Counted from the stretch's first letter, positions 1-8,232 are shown. The stretch is DNA of 19,996 bases from Thermoflexibacter sp. (GCA_025455345.1 JALOMS010000047.1:1-19996); one strand, 5' to 3'. Notes: generated by a model from the sequence alone, not told the origin. Translations and numbers: made by a program.

Positions 1-900
1 TTCTTCGGTAATATATAACTGTTTGTATATTTCGGCTATGTCTGCTTTAGAGTTTAGGGGTTCGGCTAAAGCCAAAGCGTCTTTGAATAGGCTGATAGCC
101 TTGTCATGTCTGCTCTTTTCGCGATAGACAATACCTGTAAGTTGTAGCGCAAAAGCGGCATCGAATCGGTTATCTACACTAATCAAAAATTTATAGGCAT
201 TGCTTAGGAAAGGCAAGGACTCCAAATATTTTTTTTGGTCTATGTGTATCTGTCCTTTATTCATCAAAGCAAATCCCTTATCTTCTACATTTTCAAACTT
301 TTGGGCAAGCGCATAAGACCTATCTGTATAAAATAGTGCGCTGTCATATTGTTCTTTACTTCGATAAAAATCACCCAAATTAAGGTATATTTGGGTAAGC
401 TCTTTATATGCTTTATTTTTCTCTGCTAATTTTAAGGATTTGAATCTGTATTCTAAGACCTTTTTTCCGTAGGTAGTATCATTTCCGCTAAGAAAAAAGT
501 TAAAAGAAGCTACTTGGTCTAATAGCTTGATAGACAAGGTATCATAATTGTTTTCTTCTGAAATATTTAGCCCTTTGATAGCATATTCTAAGCCCTTTGA
601 GTATTCGCCAAATACATGATAAACGGCGGCTAAGTTATGATAGGCATTGGCTTCTTGGTATTTATCTTCTATTTTTTGTGAAAGCTCAGTAGCTTGTTTG
701 GCATATTTGAAAGACTCTTGGGGAAGGCTCTTGCTTAGAGTAGATGCTAATTTGTTCAGAATCAATATTTTTACTCTGTTATTATCTGTACGTCGCAGGG
801 CATTTACCAAGCTATCAGCTACTACGGTTTGCCCTTGAATAGGAAAGGCAAGCAAACAAAGTAAAAGGACAACAATACTATGTACAAGTTTAGCTAACAA
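1..900 (-). CDS. Secreted TPR protein, probably N-terminal sensor part of a signalling protein (partial, C-terminus outside window)
   Basis: An open frame of 300 codons runs without a stop from 900 to the window edge. It begins with a hydrophobic signal peptide (about residues 6-22, ending FPIQGQ) followed by repeated helical pairs typical of tetratricopeptide repeats, for example around residues 77-112, 155-190, 195-225 and 235-270. The stretch ADSLVNALRRTDNN and what follows resembles the start of the TPR histidine kinase at 13468-15447 in order and spacing, so the missing C-terminus may be a kinase or another output domain; that is inference. No in-frame ATG exists: a TAG lies about 24 bases upstream of a TTG at 900, so TTG is the most likely start (ATA or ATC are less likely). 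It lies 85 bases downstream of the aspartic-protease-like gene on the same strand. Confidence 0.8.
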   Translation of the reverse strand, partial: MLAKLVHSIVVLLLCLLAFPIQGQTVVADSLVNALRRTDNNRVKILILNKLASTLSKSLPQESFKYAKQATELSQKIEDKYQEANAYHNLAAVYHVFGEYSKGLEYAIKGLNISEENNYDTLSIKLLDQVASFNFFLSGNDTTYGKKVLEYRFKSLKLAEKNKAYKELTQIYLNLGDFYRSKEQYDSALFYTDRSYALAQKFENVEDKGFALMNKGQIHIDQKKYLESLPFLSNAYKFLISVDNRFDAAFALQLTGIVYREKSRHDKAISLFKDALALAEPLNSKADIAEIYKQLYITEE

Positions 901-985
901 AGAGATGATAAAGTTTATAGCCTAATAATATGATTTTATTGCATAAAATAAAGTAATAAGCAAAACTTTTGCAAATATTTCCATG

Positions 986-2263
986 CTAAATAGGTTTTTC
1001 TAAGATAAACTCGAAGCGCATCATGATTCCGTTGCGTTGTATATTCATCACTATTTTTTTCCCCGCTTTGCTTTGAAACAAGCTAATGATGTCATTAAGA
1101 GAATATTGGAAAGCAAGTTTATTGTTGATGTAGAGAAGTTGGTCTCCTTTTTTGAGTCCAGCTCTTTCGGCAGGAGAGTCTTCTTCTATGTCTGAGATGA
1201 CGTACAAAGGTAATCCCGGAACAGGGGTAGAGATTTCGATACCGCTCATGTTATAAACAAATGGCTTTCTAAAAAAAGAGTTTGGGCGCATGATGAGCCT
1301 TTGGTTTAAGTAATCGAAGGTCAAATGAAACCTTTTCAAAATTTCTGCTCCTACATTGCCATTGCGCGGGGTGATGCTTGAGATATGGCGCAAGGAAGAA
1401 GAGTCTGGAAAAGAAGTGAGAATATTGTCCAATTGATAGCCACCAATATTTAAGTAATTAACTCTTCCTATTTTCCCACGAATGTCCCCATTCAATCCCC
1501 TTCCTAAGTAAGCATTGCGTACTTTTTCTGGAAGTTGGAGGGATTCTTTGGAAAATATATCTAAAGACAGCGCATGACTTGCGCCCGTATCTATGATGAG
1601 TTTTACATCAGTTACAGCACCATTCCCAGACACTACTTTCGCCATCATGTAGGGCTTTCCTTCTTCTACTATCATAGGGATAACGTTGTCTTTTTTCCGA
1701 ATCTTAAACCTTTGGTGCGTTCTGAGTATGAGTTCTTTGCGCTCATAATTGATATCAACTACAAAGTTTTTGAATACATCATATCCTAAAATCCCATGAA
1801 TCCTCATTCCTAACTTGGAAGAAAAATAGAAAACGTCTTGCTGAAGGATAAGAATATCTTGATTAATCCCAAAAACTCCTGTTAGGTCTATGCGATTGCC
1901 AAAAGAATGAATTGCCTCTACGTCTTCTCCCTCTCCTAATCCTTTAATTTTGATTTTACGAGCGTATTTAAGATTGAGGGAGTCTCCTGTTTTTAAACCA
2001 ATAAGTAAAGCAGTTTTTACTCCAGTATCCAATATAAAATTCATAGTATCAGACTTATTCAGCCTTAAGTGTATAATCATTAGGTTATTCACTAACTTGA
2101 AGGGAATAATGGAAAAAGAGCGGTTGTCTATGAAATACAGTGAATTATCATAAGGATTGAGAGGTAGCTTTTCTGTTGGCTTGCACGCCAATAACCCACC
2201 TATCAAAGCAATAAACAGCAAGATAAGATTCTTTTTGAGTAGAATATGTTTCAAAAAACTCAT
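986..2263 (-). CDS. Lipoprotein with two retropepsin-like aspartic protease motifs and a C-terminal PDZ domain
   Basis: Predicted envelope lipoprotein. I chose the ATG at 2263 rather than the upstream in-frame ATG at 2335 because it places a short basic stretch, a hydrophobic segment and a lipobox GLLAC at the N-terminus (Cys27 of this version); GGAG lies about 11 bases upstream. Two aspartic-protease-type motifs are visible: FILDTGVKTAL (Asp about residue 79) and LIIDTGASHAL (Asp about 225). Each is followed later by a hydrophobic-hydrophobic-Gly motif, GILGYDVF and GNVGAEIL, as in retropepsin-like families (Asp_protease_2 type). A PDZ domain fills about residues 340-423, with SPAERAGLKKGDQLLYINN as its core. 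Known family members are secreted or periplasmic proteases and putative proteases; substrate unknown. Two DTG half-sites in one chain suggest an internally paired bilobal enzyme (inference). 425 residues. Confidence 0.82.
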   Translation of the reverse strand: MSFLKHILLKKNLILLFIALIGGLLACKPTEKLPLNPYDNSLYFIDNRSFSIIPFKLVNNLMIIHLRLNKSDTMNFILDTGVKTALLIGLKTGDSLNLKYARKIKIKGLGEGEDVEAIHSFGNRIDLTGVFGINQDILILQQDVFYFSSKLGMRIHGILGYDVFKNFVVDINYERKELILRTHQRFKIRKKDNVIPMIVEEGKPYMMAKVVSGNGAVTDVKLIIDTGASHALSLDIFSKESLQLPEKVRNAYLGRGLNGDIRGKIGRVNYLNIGGYQLDNILTSFPDSSSLRHISSITPRNGNVGAEILKRFHLTFDYLNQRLIMRPNSFFRKPFVYNMSGIEISTPVPGLPLYVISDIEEDSPAERAGLKKGDQLLYINNKLAFQYSLNDIISLFQSKAGKKIVMNIQRNGIMMRFEFILEKPI

Positions 2264-2537
2264 GTAAATATGTACTCCAATAATTAATATAGATTTTAGT
2301 TTGCAAAATATGTTGTCAATTTTTGGAAATTTCAAATTTGTAAAATTGATGATGTTTTTTTGATTAGGTAGTTAAGCAAAAGATTTCCAATGTTATTTTT
2401 GCTCATCTAAGTACATGAACAAACTAAAATCGACAATGTAGCATACTCTTCAAGATGTACAAGTATTTGATAATGATCTAAAAACGCTAAAGTGTATTTT
2501 ACATTAAAAATGCACACCTACTTACCTAACCAAGACC

Positions 2538-3098
2538 TTATTTTTTTAAGAAAATGTAAAAATAAATAGCCACCGATGCTCCTGTAATCAGTATTCCGAT
2601 GACAAATCCAATAAACCACATCTGAGAGCTTTTAGCCTTTGCCTGCCTTTGCAGTTCTATTAGCTTTTTCTCATTTTCTTTTTTTAGCTTATCTGTATGT
2701 TGTACAATAATCTGCTCGACAGGCATACTCGCCATCTGTTCTTCTAATTGGCTGATATGCAATGTTTTCTCTTGAATTATTTTTTCCTTCTCTCCTATCT
2801 CTGTTTCCAGTTTATTAATAACCTTTTGACTTTCGTCCGAAACCTGCCTAAGTTGGGATAAGAAAGCATTGGTCGCTTGATTATCTACTTGGATAGGATT
2901 GACTAAGGTCGGGGGAGCTGGAGAGGACGCACTCATCTTAGCCAAAGTTGGGGCGGGCAATATCTCTGCTTGTTTGCGAGCAGAGAGACTTTTTACAAAC
3001 AAAAAAACAAGTAAAATAAGAAATAATACTCCCACAAATACATAACCTGCCAAAACTCGATTTTCTTGCAAAAGGTTAAAAATTTCTTCGATATTCAT
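2538..3098 (-). CDS. Two-TM protein with central coiled coil, unknown function
   Basis: 186 residues, not recognised as a named family. An N-terminal transmembrane helix (about 17-37) follows a short acidic N-terminus. A Pro/Ala/Ser-rich linker (about 47-68) leads into a long charged helix (about 75-156) with heptad-like spacing, for example VINKLETEIGEKEKIIQEK, expected to form a coiled coil. A second transmembrane helix (about 161-183) ends in a short basic tail. With two membrane helices, both termini should be on the same side and the coiled coil forms a loop between them; the basic residues after TM1 and at the C-terminus do not settle the orientation. It is downstream of thrB on the same strand with 144 AT-rich bases between, containing a possible -7 box, so it is probably transcribed separately. 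Confidence 0.75.
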   Translation of the reverse strand: MNIEEIFNLLQENRVLAGYVFVGVLFLILLVFLFVKSLSARKQAEILPAPTLAKMSASSPAPPTLVNPIQVDNQATNAFLSQLRQVSDESQKVINKLETEIGEKEKIIQEKTLHISQLEEQMASMPVEQIIVQHTDKLKKENEKKLIELQRQAKAKSSQMWFIGFVIGILITGASVAIYFYIFLKK

Positions 3099-3191
3099 TT
3101 TTTAATTTTATGTTTAAAATATAGAATCTCTTTCAATCTTAAAATTAATAAATTTTTAATTTAAATAAACAAATCTCAAAAATAAATAGGG

Positions 3192-3199
3192 CAAATCTA
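3192..3199 (-). promoter_or_regulatory. Possible -7 box (TAGATTTG) upstream of the coiled-coil gene
   Basis: On the minus strand the sequence reads TAGATTTG, matching the Bacteroidota TAnnTTTG element, about 90 bases before the ATG at 3098. I see no TTG at the usual -33 distance, so this is weak support for a promoter between thrB and this gene. Confidence 0.35.
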
Positions 3200-3242
3200 T
3201 AAGTTTCGTATGCTTTAGGTGATATTTGTTTCACATAACTGT

Positions 3243-4226
3243 CTAATAGTTAGAATAATTAGCCATTGTTACCTCATGACTACTTGCATGATGACTATTT
3301 AATACTTTTGGTCCTATTTTATTAATTGGAGAAATATATACATCACAATCTATCCCTATGATTTTAAGTTCTTTACGCATAGCAGAAGCAATATCCCCCG
3401 CTAAAGACAAAGAGGTACTCAATGCAAAAATAGAAGGACCCGACCCTGATATACTACACCCCAAAGCTCCATTGGCTAAGGCGGCTTGTTTGACTTTGTC
3501 AAAATTAGGAATAAGTAAAGACCTCACAGGCTCTATAATTACGTCTTGCAAAGAACGTTTTATCAGTTCGTAATCTCCTTGTATGAGTCCTGCGATTAGC
3601 CCGCCAATATTTCCCCATTGTTGAATCGCATCTTTTAGGAGGATTGATTTTTTGAGAATACTACGCGCATCTTCGGTACGAATCTCTATTTGAGGATGAA
3701 TCACTGTGGCTACTAAATCTTTGGGAAAGGGAATACTTACCACATCTAAAGGAGCATAACTGCGAATCAAGACAAATCCACCCAAAAGAGCAGGAGCCAC
3801 ATTATCAGCATGCCCCGCTCCGCAGGCGATGCGTTCGCCCTCCATAGCAAAAGGTAATAACTGCGTTCTGCTCAGGGGTGCGCCCATTAGTTCATTGACT
3901 GCAAATAAACTTGCTACTGCGCTTGCCGCACTTGAACCTAATCCACTGCCTAAAGGCATTTTTTTATGTAGCTGTATATCAATACCTTGCGAGCTACCTA
4001 TGTGATTTAGATATTGTTTTACTACTACCCCTGCTGTATTTTTTTGAGCATTAAGAGGGAGCTTCCCCCCGTCTCCTATAATCTTACTAATCGTAACTTC
4101 TCCTGTATCATTGGTTTGCAACAAAACCTCATCTCCGGGTTCGTTCAAAGCAAAACCCAATACATCAAATCCACAAGCAACATTGGCAACTGTAGCAGGT
4201 GCAAAAACTCTAATTTGTTTATTCAT
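3243..4226 (-). CDS. thrB: Homoserine kinase (GHMP kinase family)
   Basis: Phosphorylates L-homoserine with ATP to give O-phosphohomoserine, the step before threonine synthase; cytoplasmic. All three GHMP kinase motifs are visible: the N-terminal FAPATVANVACGFDVLG (residues 8-24), the glycine/serine-rich ATP-binding loop PLGSGLGSSAASAVA (91-105) and the C-terminal GCSISGSGPSIFALS (256-270). These sequences match ThrB rather than mevalonate or galactose kinases. At 327 residues it is slightly longer than the usual 300-315, through about 18 polar residues after the common GPKVL end. The threonine genes thrA and thrC, often adjacent in Bacteroidota, are not next to it here: the gene downstream is a coiled-coil membrane protein and the upstream neighbour is divergent. 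Confidence 0.95.
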   Translation of the reverse strand: MNKQIRVFAPATVANVACGFDVLGFALNEPGDEVLLQTNDTGEVTISKIIGDGGKLPLNAQKNTAGVVVKQYLNHIGSSQGIDIQLHKKMPLGSGLGSSAASAVASLFAVNELMGAPLSRTQLLPFAMEGERIACGAGHADNVAPALLGGFVLIRSYAPLDVVSIPFPKDLVATVIHPQIEIRTEDARSILKKSILLKDAIQQWGNIGGLIAGLIQGDYELIKRSLQDVIIEPVRSLLIPNFDKVKQAALANGALGCSISGSGPSIFALSTSLSLAGDIASAMRKELKIIGIDCDVYISPINKIGPKVLNSHHASSHEVTMANYSNY

Positions 4227-4510
4227 TATTTTTTAAGATTAAAATATGGGTTTTTAGCCTTACAATAGCTAATAACTTTACCCCAATAATTTACAAGAAG
4301 CAAATATCGATATTTTTTTTTAGATATTGTTATAAAACAAAAAGATGAATGGTTTTGGCATATCTTATAGTCTTAGTAGCCCAACACGAGATGGTAGTTG
4401 TACTTTTCTATTCAAAAATTTTTTCTTATAAAAATGAAACCTTAATTGGATTTTTTCAGTTTTATTCATTAAACCTTCACCTTTTTCGCAACCTTAACTG
4501 CCAATAAACC

Positions 4511-4768
4511 ATGATGTTAGCCATTTTAAAAACTGTGATTATTTTAGGACTTGCTTTTGGATTTTTTCATATAATAATGAAAAAGTTGCATAAAAAAATA
4601 GGCATACTATCCAAAAAAAGTGAGATTTTAGACCATAATAGTATAGAGGGTAATTGGTCTTTAGATGACCTTCCTTTACCAGAATTACCTGCGGGAGTTT
4701 ATGTATTGCCCAAGGGTATGCCTGACCCGTCTATCAAAAGAAAAAAAGAATCTCTATTAGATTTTTAA
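4511..4768 (+). CDS. Small single-TM protein, unknown function
   Basis: 85 residues, not recognised. Two adjacent ATG codons (4511 and 4514) could both serve as start; there is no clear ribosome-binding site, as is common in this phylum. Residues about 5-23 form one transmembrane helix, followed by a basic patch (KKLHKK) that predicts an N-out, C-in orientation with the tail in the cytoplasm. The tail contains an acidic and proline-rich segment, SLDDLPLPELPAGVYVLPKG, and ends in a basic stretch. Support for it being real: sensible topology, a rho-independent terminator 24 bases after the stop, and no better gene in this interval. It stands alone between divergent thrB and the glycosyltransferase. 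Confidence 0.6.
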   Translation: MMLAILKTVIILGLAFGFFHIIMKKLHKKIGILSKKSEILDHNSIEGNWSLDDLPLPELPAGVYVLPKGMPDPSIKRKKESLLDF

Positions 4769-4792
4769 AAAATAATTTTCAGCACTACTCTA

Positions 4793-4818
4793 AGCCCCGA
4801 TTTGTTGGGGCTTTTTTT
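4793..4818 (+). terminator. Rho-independent terminator after the small TM protein gene
   Basis: AGCCCC (4793-4798) pairs with GGGGCT (4807-4812) around an eight-base loop, followed by a run of seven T. It sits 24 bases after the stop codon of the small protein. The TTG-initiated extension of the next open frame (4802) starts inside this hairpin, which shows that extension is not a real N-terminus. Confidence 0.88.
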
Positions 4819-4834
4819 ATTTTTATTATCTTTG
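4805..4834 (+). promoter_or_regulatory. Bacteroidota-type promoter overlapping the terminator
   Basis: TTG at 4805-4807 is followed after 19 bases by TATCTTTG at 4827-4834, a good match to the TTG / TAnnTTTG promoter. The -7 box ends four bases before the ATG at 4838, so the predicted transcription start falls on or next to the start codon: a leaderless or nearly leaderless mRNA. The -33 element lies in the loop and stem of the preceding terminator. Confidence 0.6.
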
Positions 4835-4837
4835 TGT

Positions 4838-6151
4838 ATGGAAAAGAAAAAGGTTTTGATAATTACTTATTACTGGTATCCAAGTGGCGGAATCGGCGTG
4901 TTGCGATGCTTAAAAATAGCAAAATATTTACGCCAATTCGGTTGGGAACCAGTCATTTATACCGCCGAAAATCCTCACTACCCAAGCATAGATGAGAGTA
5001 ATGCTAAAGATATACCTCCTAATATTACAGTCATCAAACAACCTATTTTTGAGCCATATCACCTGTACAAAAAATTTACAGGGAAGCACCCCGATACAAA
5101 TGTAAATCATGCCTTAGTAGCCTCTGAAAAAAAGGAAAGCTGGCAACACAAACTATCTGTTTGGATTCGTAGCAATTTTTTTATTCCTGACGCTCGCGCT
5201 TTTTGGATTAAGCCTTCGGTCAGGTTTTTAGTCAATTATCTAAAAAACAACCCTGTAGATGCTATTTTCTCAGATGGACCTCCTCACTCTAATACGCGTA
5301 TTGCTTGCTTAGTAAAGCAGAAAACAGGTATTCCTTGGTTATGCGACTTCCAAGACCCTTGGACTCAAATGGACTTGTACGAACGTCTTAATGTGTCCTC
5401 TTGGGCATGGCAAAAGCATAAAAAAATGGAGAAAGAGGCTTTTCATACCGCAGATGCAATCACCATAGTCAGCCAGACATGGAAAAAAGATTTAGAAAGC
5501 ATTGGAGCAAAAAATGTAAGTGTATTGCCTTGGGGATATGACCAAGATGATTTCAAACACGCAAATTTTGCCCCTGATTGGAAGCTAACTTTAACACATA
5601 CAGGCTTATTAGGAGAAGACCGTAATCCCGAGAACTTATTTATTGCAATCAAAGAACTTAGCGAAGAAATAGAGGATTTCAAACAACTATTTAAGCTCCA
5701 ATTAGTTGGAGAAGTGGATATTAGCATCAAACAGAGCGTAGAAAAACACAAAATTACTTCCCTTGTTACTTATATTCCCCAAGTGCCAAGAAGAGAAGCC
5801 CTCCAATACATCATCAATACACAAGTCTTGCTATTGCTATTGAATGATGCTGGAAATATCATGGGTCGTATTCCGGGTAAATTTTTTGAGTATCTGGCGG
5901 CAAAACGCCCTATCATTTGTTTGGGAATCGAAGGAAGTGATGTCGATAAAATCATACGACAAACAAAATCTGGAATTTCTATTCATTATACTGATAAGCA
6001 AGAAATTAAAAGACAATTACTAATGTTTTATCAAAAATATAAAGAGACAGGTGTCATCGAAAGTCAAACCGAAAATACTGAAGAATTTACAAATAAAAAT
6101 TTGACTAAAAAAGTAGCTATGCTTTTAGATAAAATTACTCAAAAGATGTAA
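4838..6151 (+). CDS. Family 4-like glycosyltransferase (GT-B fold)
   Basis: Predicted cytoplasmic glycosyltransferase transferring a sugar from a nucleotide donor to a glycan, lipid or cell-surface precursor; the exact substrate cannot be read from sequence. The N-terminal Rossmann half starts KKKVLIITYYWYPSGGIGVLR and contains FSDGPPH and DFQDPW, typical of a Bacteroidota GT4 subgroup. The C-terminal half contains HTGLLG, LPWGYDQDDF and the donor-site region GRIPGKFFEYLAAKRPII (residues 343-360) with the usual Pro-Lys-Glu arrangement. I start it at ATG 4838 (437 residues); the frame could extend to TTG 4802, but that stretch is the preceding terminator and encodes a meaningless Leu/Phe run. 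It is not in a visible polysaccharide cluster. Confidence 0.88.
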   Translation: MEKKKVLIITYYWYPSGGIGVLRCLKIAKYLRQFGWEPVIYTAENPHYPSIDESNAKDIPPNITVIKQPIFEPYHLYKKFTGKHPDTNVNHALVASEKKESWQHKLSVWIRSNFFIPDARAFWIKPSVRFLVNYLKNNPVDAIFSDGPPHSNTRIACLVKQKTGIPWLCDFQDPWTQMDLYERLNVSSWAWQKHKKMEKEAFHTADAITIVSQTWKKDLESIGAKNVSVLPWGYDQDDFKHANFAPDWKLTLTHTGLLGEDRNPENLFIAIKELSEEIEDFKQLFKLQLVGEVDISIKQSVEKHKITSLVTYIPQVPRREALQYIINTQVLLLLLNDAGNIMGRIPGKFFEYLAAKRPIICLGIEGSDVDKIIRQTKSGISIHYTDKQEIKRQLLMFYQKYKETGVIESQTENTEEFTNKNLTKKVAMLLDKITQKM

Positions 6152-6249
6152 GATTCTCGTTCTCAAATTTGATTTAGAAAAAGATTGGGAAAATTTTAAA
6201 ATAGAACCTTTTTGGTTATTTAACAAAATTATTTCGTCTCCTATGCCCT

Positions 6250-6330
6250 CTAATCCATAAACCTCGTCAATCCCAGCAACTCCTCAAAATTAAACACGAT
6301 TTTCTGCTTGTGGTATTTACTTTCCCATTT
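6250..6330 (-). other. Possible short gene relic on the minus strand
   Basis: The 214-base gap between the glycosyltransferase and argS contains a G-rich minus-strand stretch encoding about 26 protein-like residues, with FNFEELLGLTRFMD before a TAG; a TAA lies immediately upstream in frame. If one base is added at GGGATT the frame continues as IDEVYGLEGIGDEI for a further stretch. No start codon or intact gene exists. It may be the remains of a decayed gene or chance; I do not recognise a family. Confidence 0.2.
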
Positions 6331-6338
6331 TTAAGTGC

Positions 6339-6346
6339 TAATTTTG
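6339..6346 (+). promoter_or_regulatory. -7 box (TAATTTTG) upstream of argS
   Basis: TAATTTTG matches the Bacteroidota TAnnTTTG element and lies 19 bases before the argS ATG, predicting a 5' leader of only about 10-16 bases. No TTG is seen at the expected -33 position. Confidence 0.5.
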
Positions 6347-6365
6347 CGCCCTAAATTTTCTTTCC

Positions 6366-8190
6366 ATGAACATAGAAATAAACATCGCCAATCTCATAGC
6401 GCAAGGCGTTAAACATATTTATAACCAAGACATTACACCAGCCGAACTCACCGTTCAGCCTACAAAAAAGGAGTTTGAAGGGGACTTTACTTTGGTAACT
6501 TTTGCCCTGACCAAACTTTTACGCAAAAAGCCCGAAGAAAGAAATCGGCGAGGCTTTAGGCGAATATGCTAAAAGCAACAGCGAAATCATTGAAAACTAC
6601 AATGTTATCAAAGGTTTTTTGAACTTGAAACTCTCTCAAAACTTTTGGTTACACACTTTGGCGACTATCTTTGAAAACAAGGATTTTGGTAAAACGCTAC
6701 CTCATGGAAAGAAAGTCATGGTCGAGTATTCCTCGCCCAATACCAATAAGCCACTGCACTTGGGGCATTTGCGAAACAACTTCTTGGGCTATTCCGTTGC
6801 CGAGATTCTCAAAGCGGACGGCTACGAAGTGATGAAAACTAACTTGGTGAATGACAGGGGCATACATATCTGTAAGTCTATGCTTGCTTACCAAAAGTTT
6901 GGCAAGGGCGAAACTCCCGAAAGCGCGGGTATCAAAGGCGACCACTTGGTTGGGAATTATTATGTGGTATTTGACAAGGCAAATAAGCGACAAATAGAGG
7001 AGTTAGTTGCCCAATATCAGGCAGAAACGCCCAATGAAGACATAGAAAAACTAAAAGAAAAAGCAGGAAAAAATACGCCTTTGATTTTGGAAGCACAAGC
7101 CATGCTCAAAAAGTGGGAAGAGGGCGACAAAGAAACGGTCGATTTGTGGAAAAAGATGAACGGCTGGGTCTATGTGGGTTTTGATGAAACCTACAAAACA
7201 ATGGGAGTGAATTTCGACAAAATCTACTATGAATCAAACACTTATCTCTTGGGCAAGGACTTGGTAGAGGAAGGCTTGGCAAAAGGTATTTTCTTCCGAA
7301 AAGAAAATGGCTCGGTGTGGATAGACCTCAAAGAAGACGGATTAGACGAAAAATTAGTCTTGCGCGCAGACGGAACTTCCGTTTACATCACCCAAGATTT
7401 AGGCACTGCTGATTACAAGTATGCCGACTTCCCCATGGAGAAATCTATCTATATAGTTGGGAATGAGCAAGATTATCACTTTAAAGTGCTTTTCACTATC
7501 CTTAAAAAATTTGGAAGGAACTATGCCAATGGAATGTATCACCTCTCTTACGGCATGGTAGAGTTGCCTTCGGGAAAGATGAAATCAAGAGAAGGAACGG
7601 TGGTGGACGCTGACGATTTGATAGCAGAAATGATGAGCATTGCTGAAACACGCACCAAAGAGTTAGGAAAAATTGATGACTTTTCAGAAGAAGAGGCGAA
7701 AAAACTATACCGAATGTTGGCTTTGGGCGCACTAAAATACTATTTATTGAGAGTCGACCCCAAGAAAACCATGCTTTTTAATCCCGAAGATTCTATTGAT
7801 TTTCAGGGAGATACAGGCGTTTATATCCAATTTAACCACGCCAGAATTGCCTCTCTCATCAGACGTGCAGATTTATTAAACAACAATTATCAAAAGGAAA
7901 ACTATTTGGGAAAAGCAAAATTACAAGATATTGAAATAGAGCTTATTAAATTACTTACAAGTTTCCCTCAAAAGATAAAAGAATCAGCACAAGAATATGC
8001 ACCTTCTGTAGTTGCAGATTTTGCTTACAATGTTGCCAAAACTTACAGTAAGTTTTATAACGAACTTTCCGTATTTAACGAACCAGATTTGCCCACTAAA
8101 AGTATGCGTTTGGCTCTGTCCTCTGCTACCGCAAGAGCTATCAAAAGTGCCATGAGTTTGATAGGTGTGGAAGTTCCAGAGAGAATGTGA
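6366..8190 (+). CDS. argS: Arginyl-tRNA synthetase, interrupted by a one-base frameshift near codon 58
   Basis: Class I synthetase charging tRNA-Arg. The gene is split into two frames. The first (6366-6572) encodes the start of the N-terminal tRNA-binding domain, with TKKEFEGDFTLVTFALTKLL, then runs into a TAA. The second continues it directly: IGEALGEYAKSNSEIIENYN, then NVIKGFLNLKLSQNFW, and on to the end. The switch lies at about 6534-6547 (GAAGAAAGAAATC); removing one A at 6538-6540 restores PEEEIGE and a protein of about 607 residues, normal for the family. The remainder is intact: HLGH (6757-6768), GKMKSREG as the KMSKS equivalent (about 7572-7595), and the C-terminal DALR domain with FNHARIASLIRR ending SLIGVEVPERM. 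The downstream frame has no good start of its own (only TTG 6619). Since argS is normally essential, a sequencing error is most likely; true frameshifting or a second argS copy elsewhere are alternatives. Confidence 0.93.
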
Positions 8191-8232
8191 GATGGTGTTT
8201 TATCCCATGATAGGAGTGTGCTAAAAATAAAT

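Noticed and set aside
2264..2335. Longer N-terminus for the DTG-PDZ lipoprotein starting at 2335
   Set aside because: It would place 24 extra residues before a normal lipoprotein signal peptide; the ATG at 2263 gives a typical signal and lipobox.
3358..3573. Frame of 71 codons antisense to thrB
   Set aside because: It is a shadow of a well-supported gene; the same applies to the other frames opposite or inside argS, der, coaX, the kinase and the TPR genes.
4302..4315. 14-base palindrome AAATATCGATATTT upstream of thrB
   Set aside because: Perfectly symmetric but AT-rich in an AT-rich region, not followed by a feature that gives it meaning; could be chance.
4802..4837. TTG-initiated N-terminal extension of the glycosyltransferase
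   Set aside because: The 12 extra codons lie inside the terminator hairpin and T-run of the preceding gene; ATG 4838 fits the family N-terminus.
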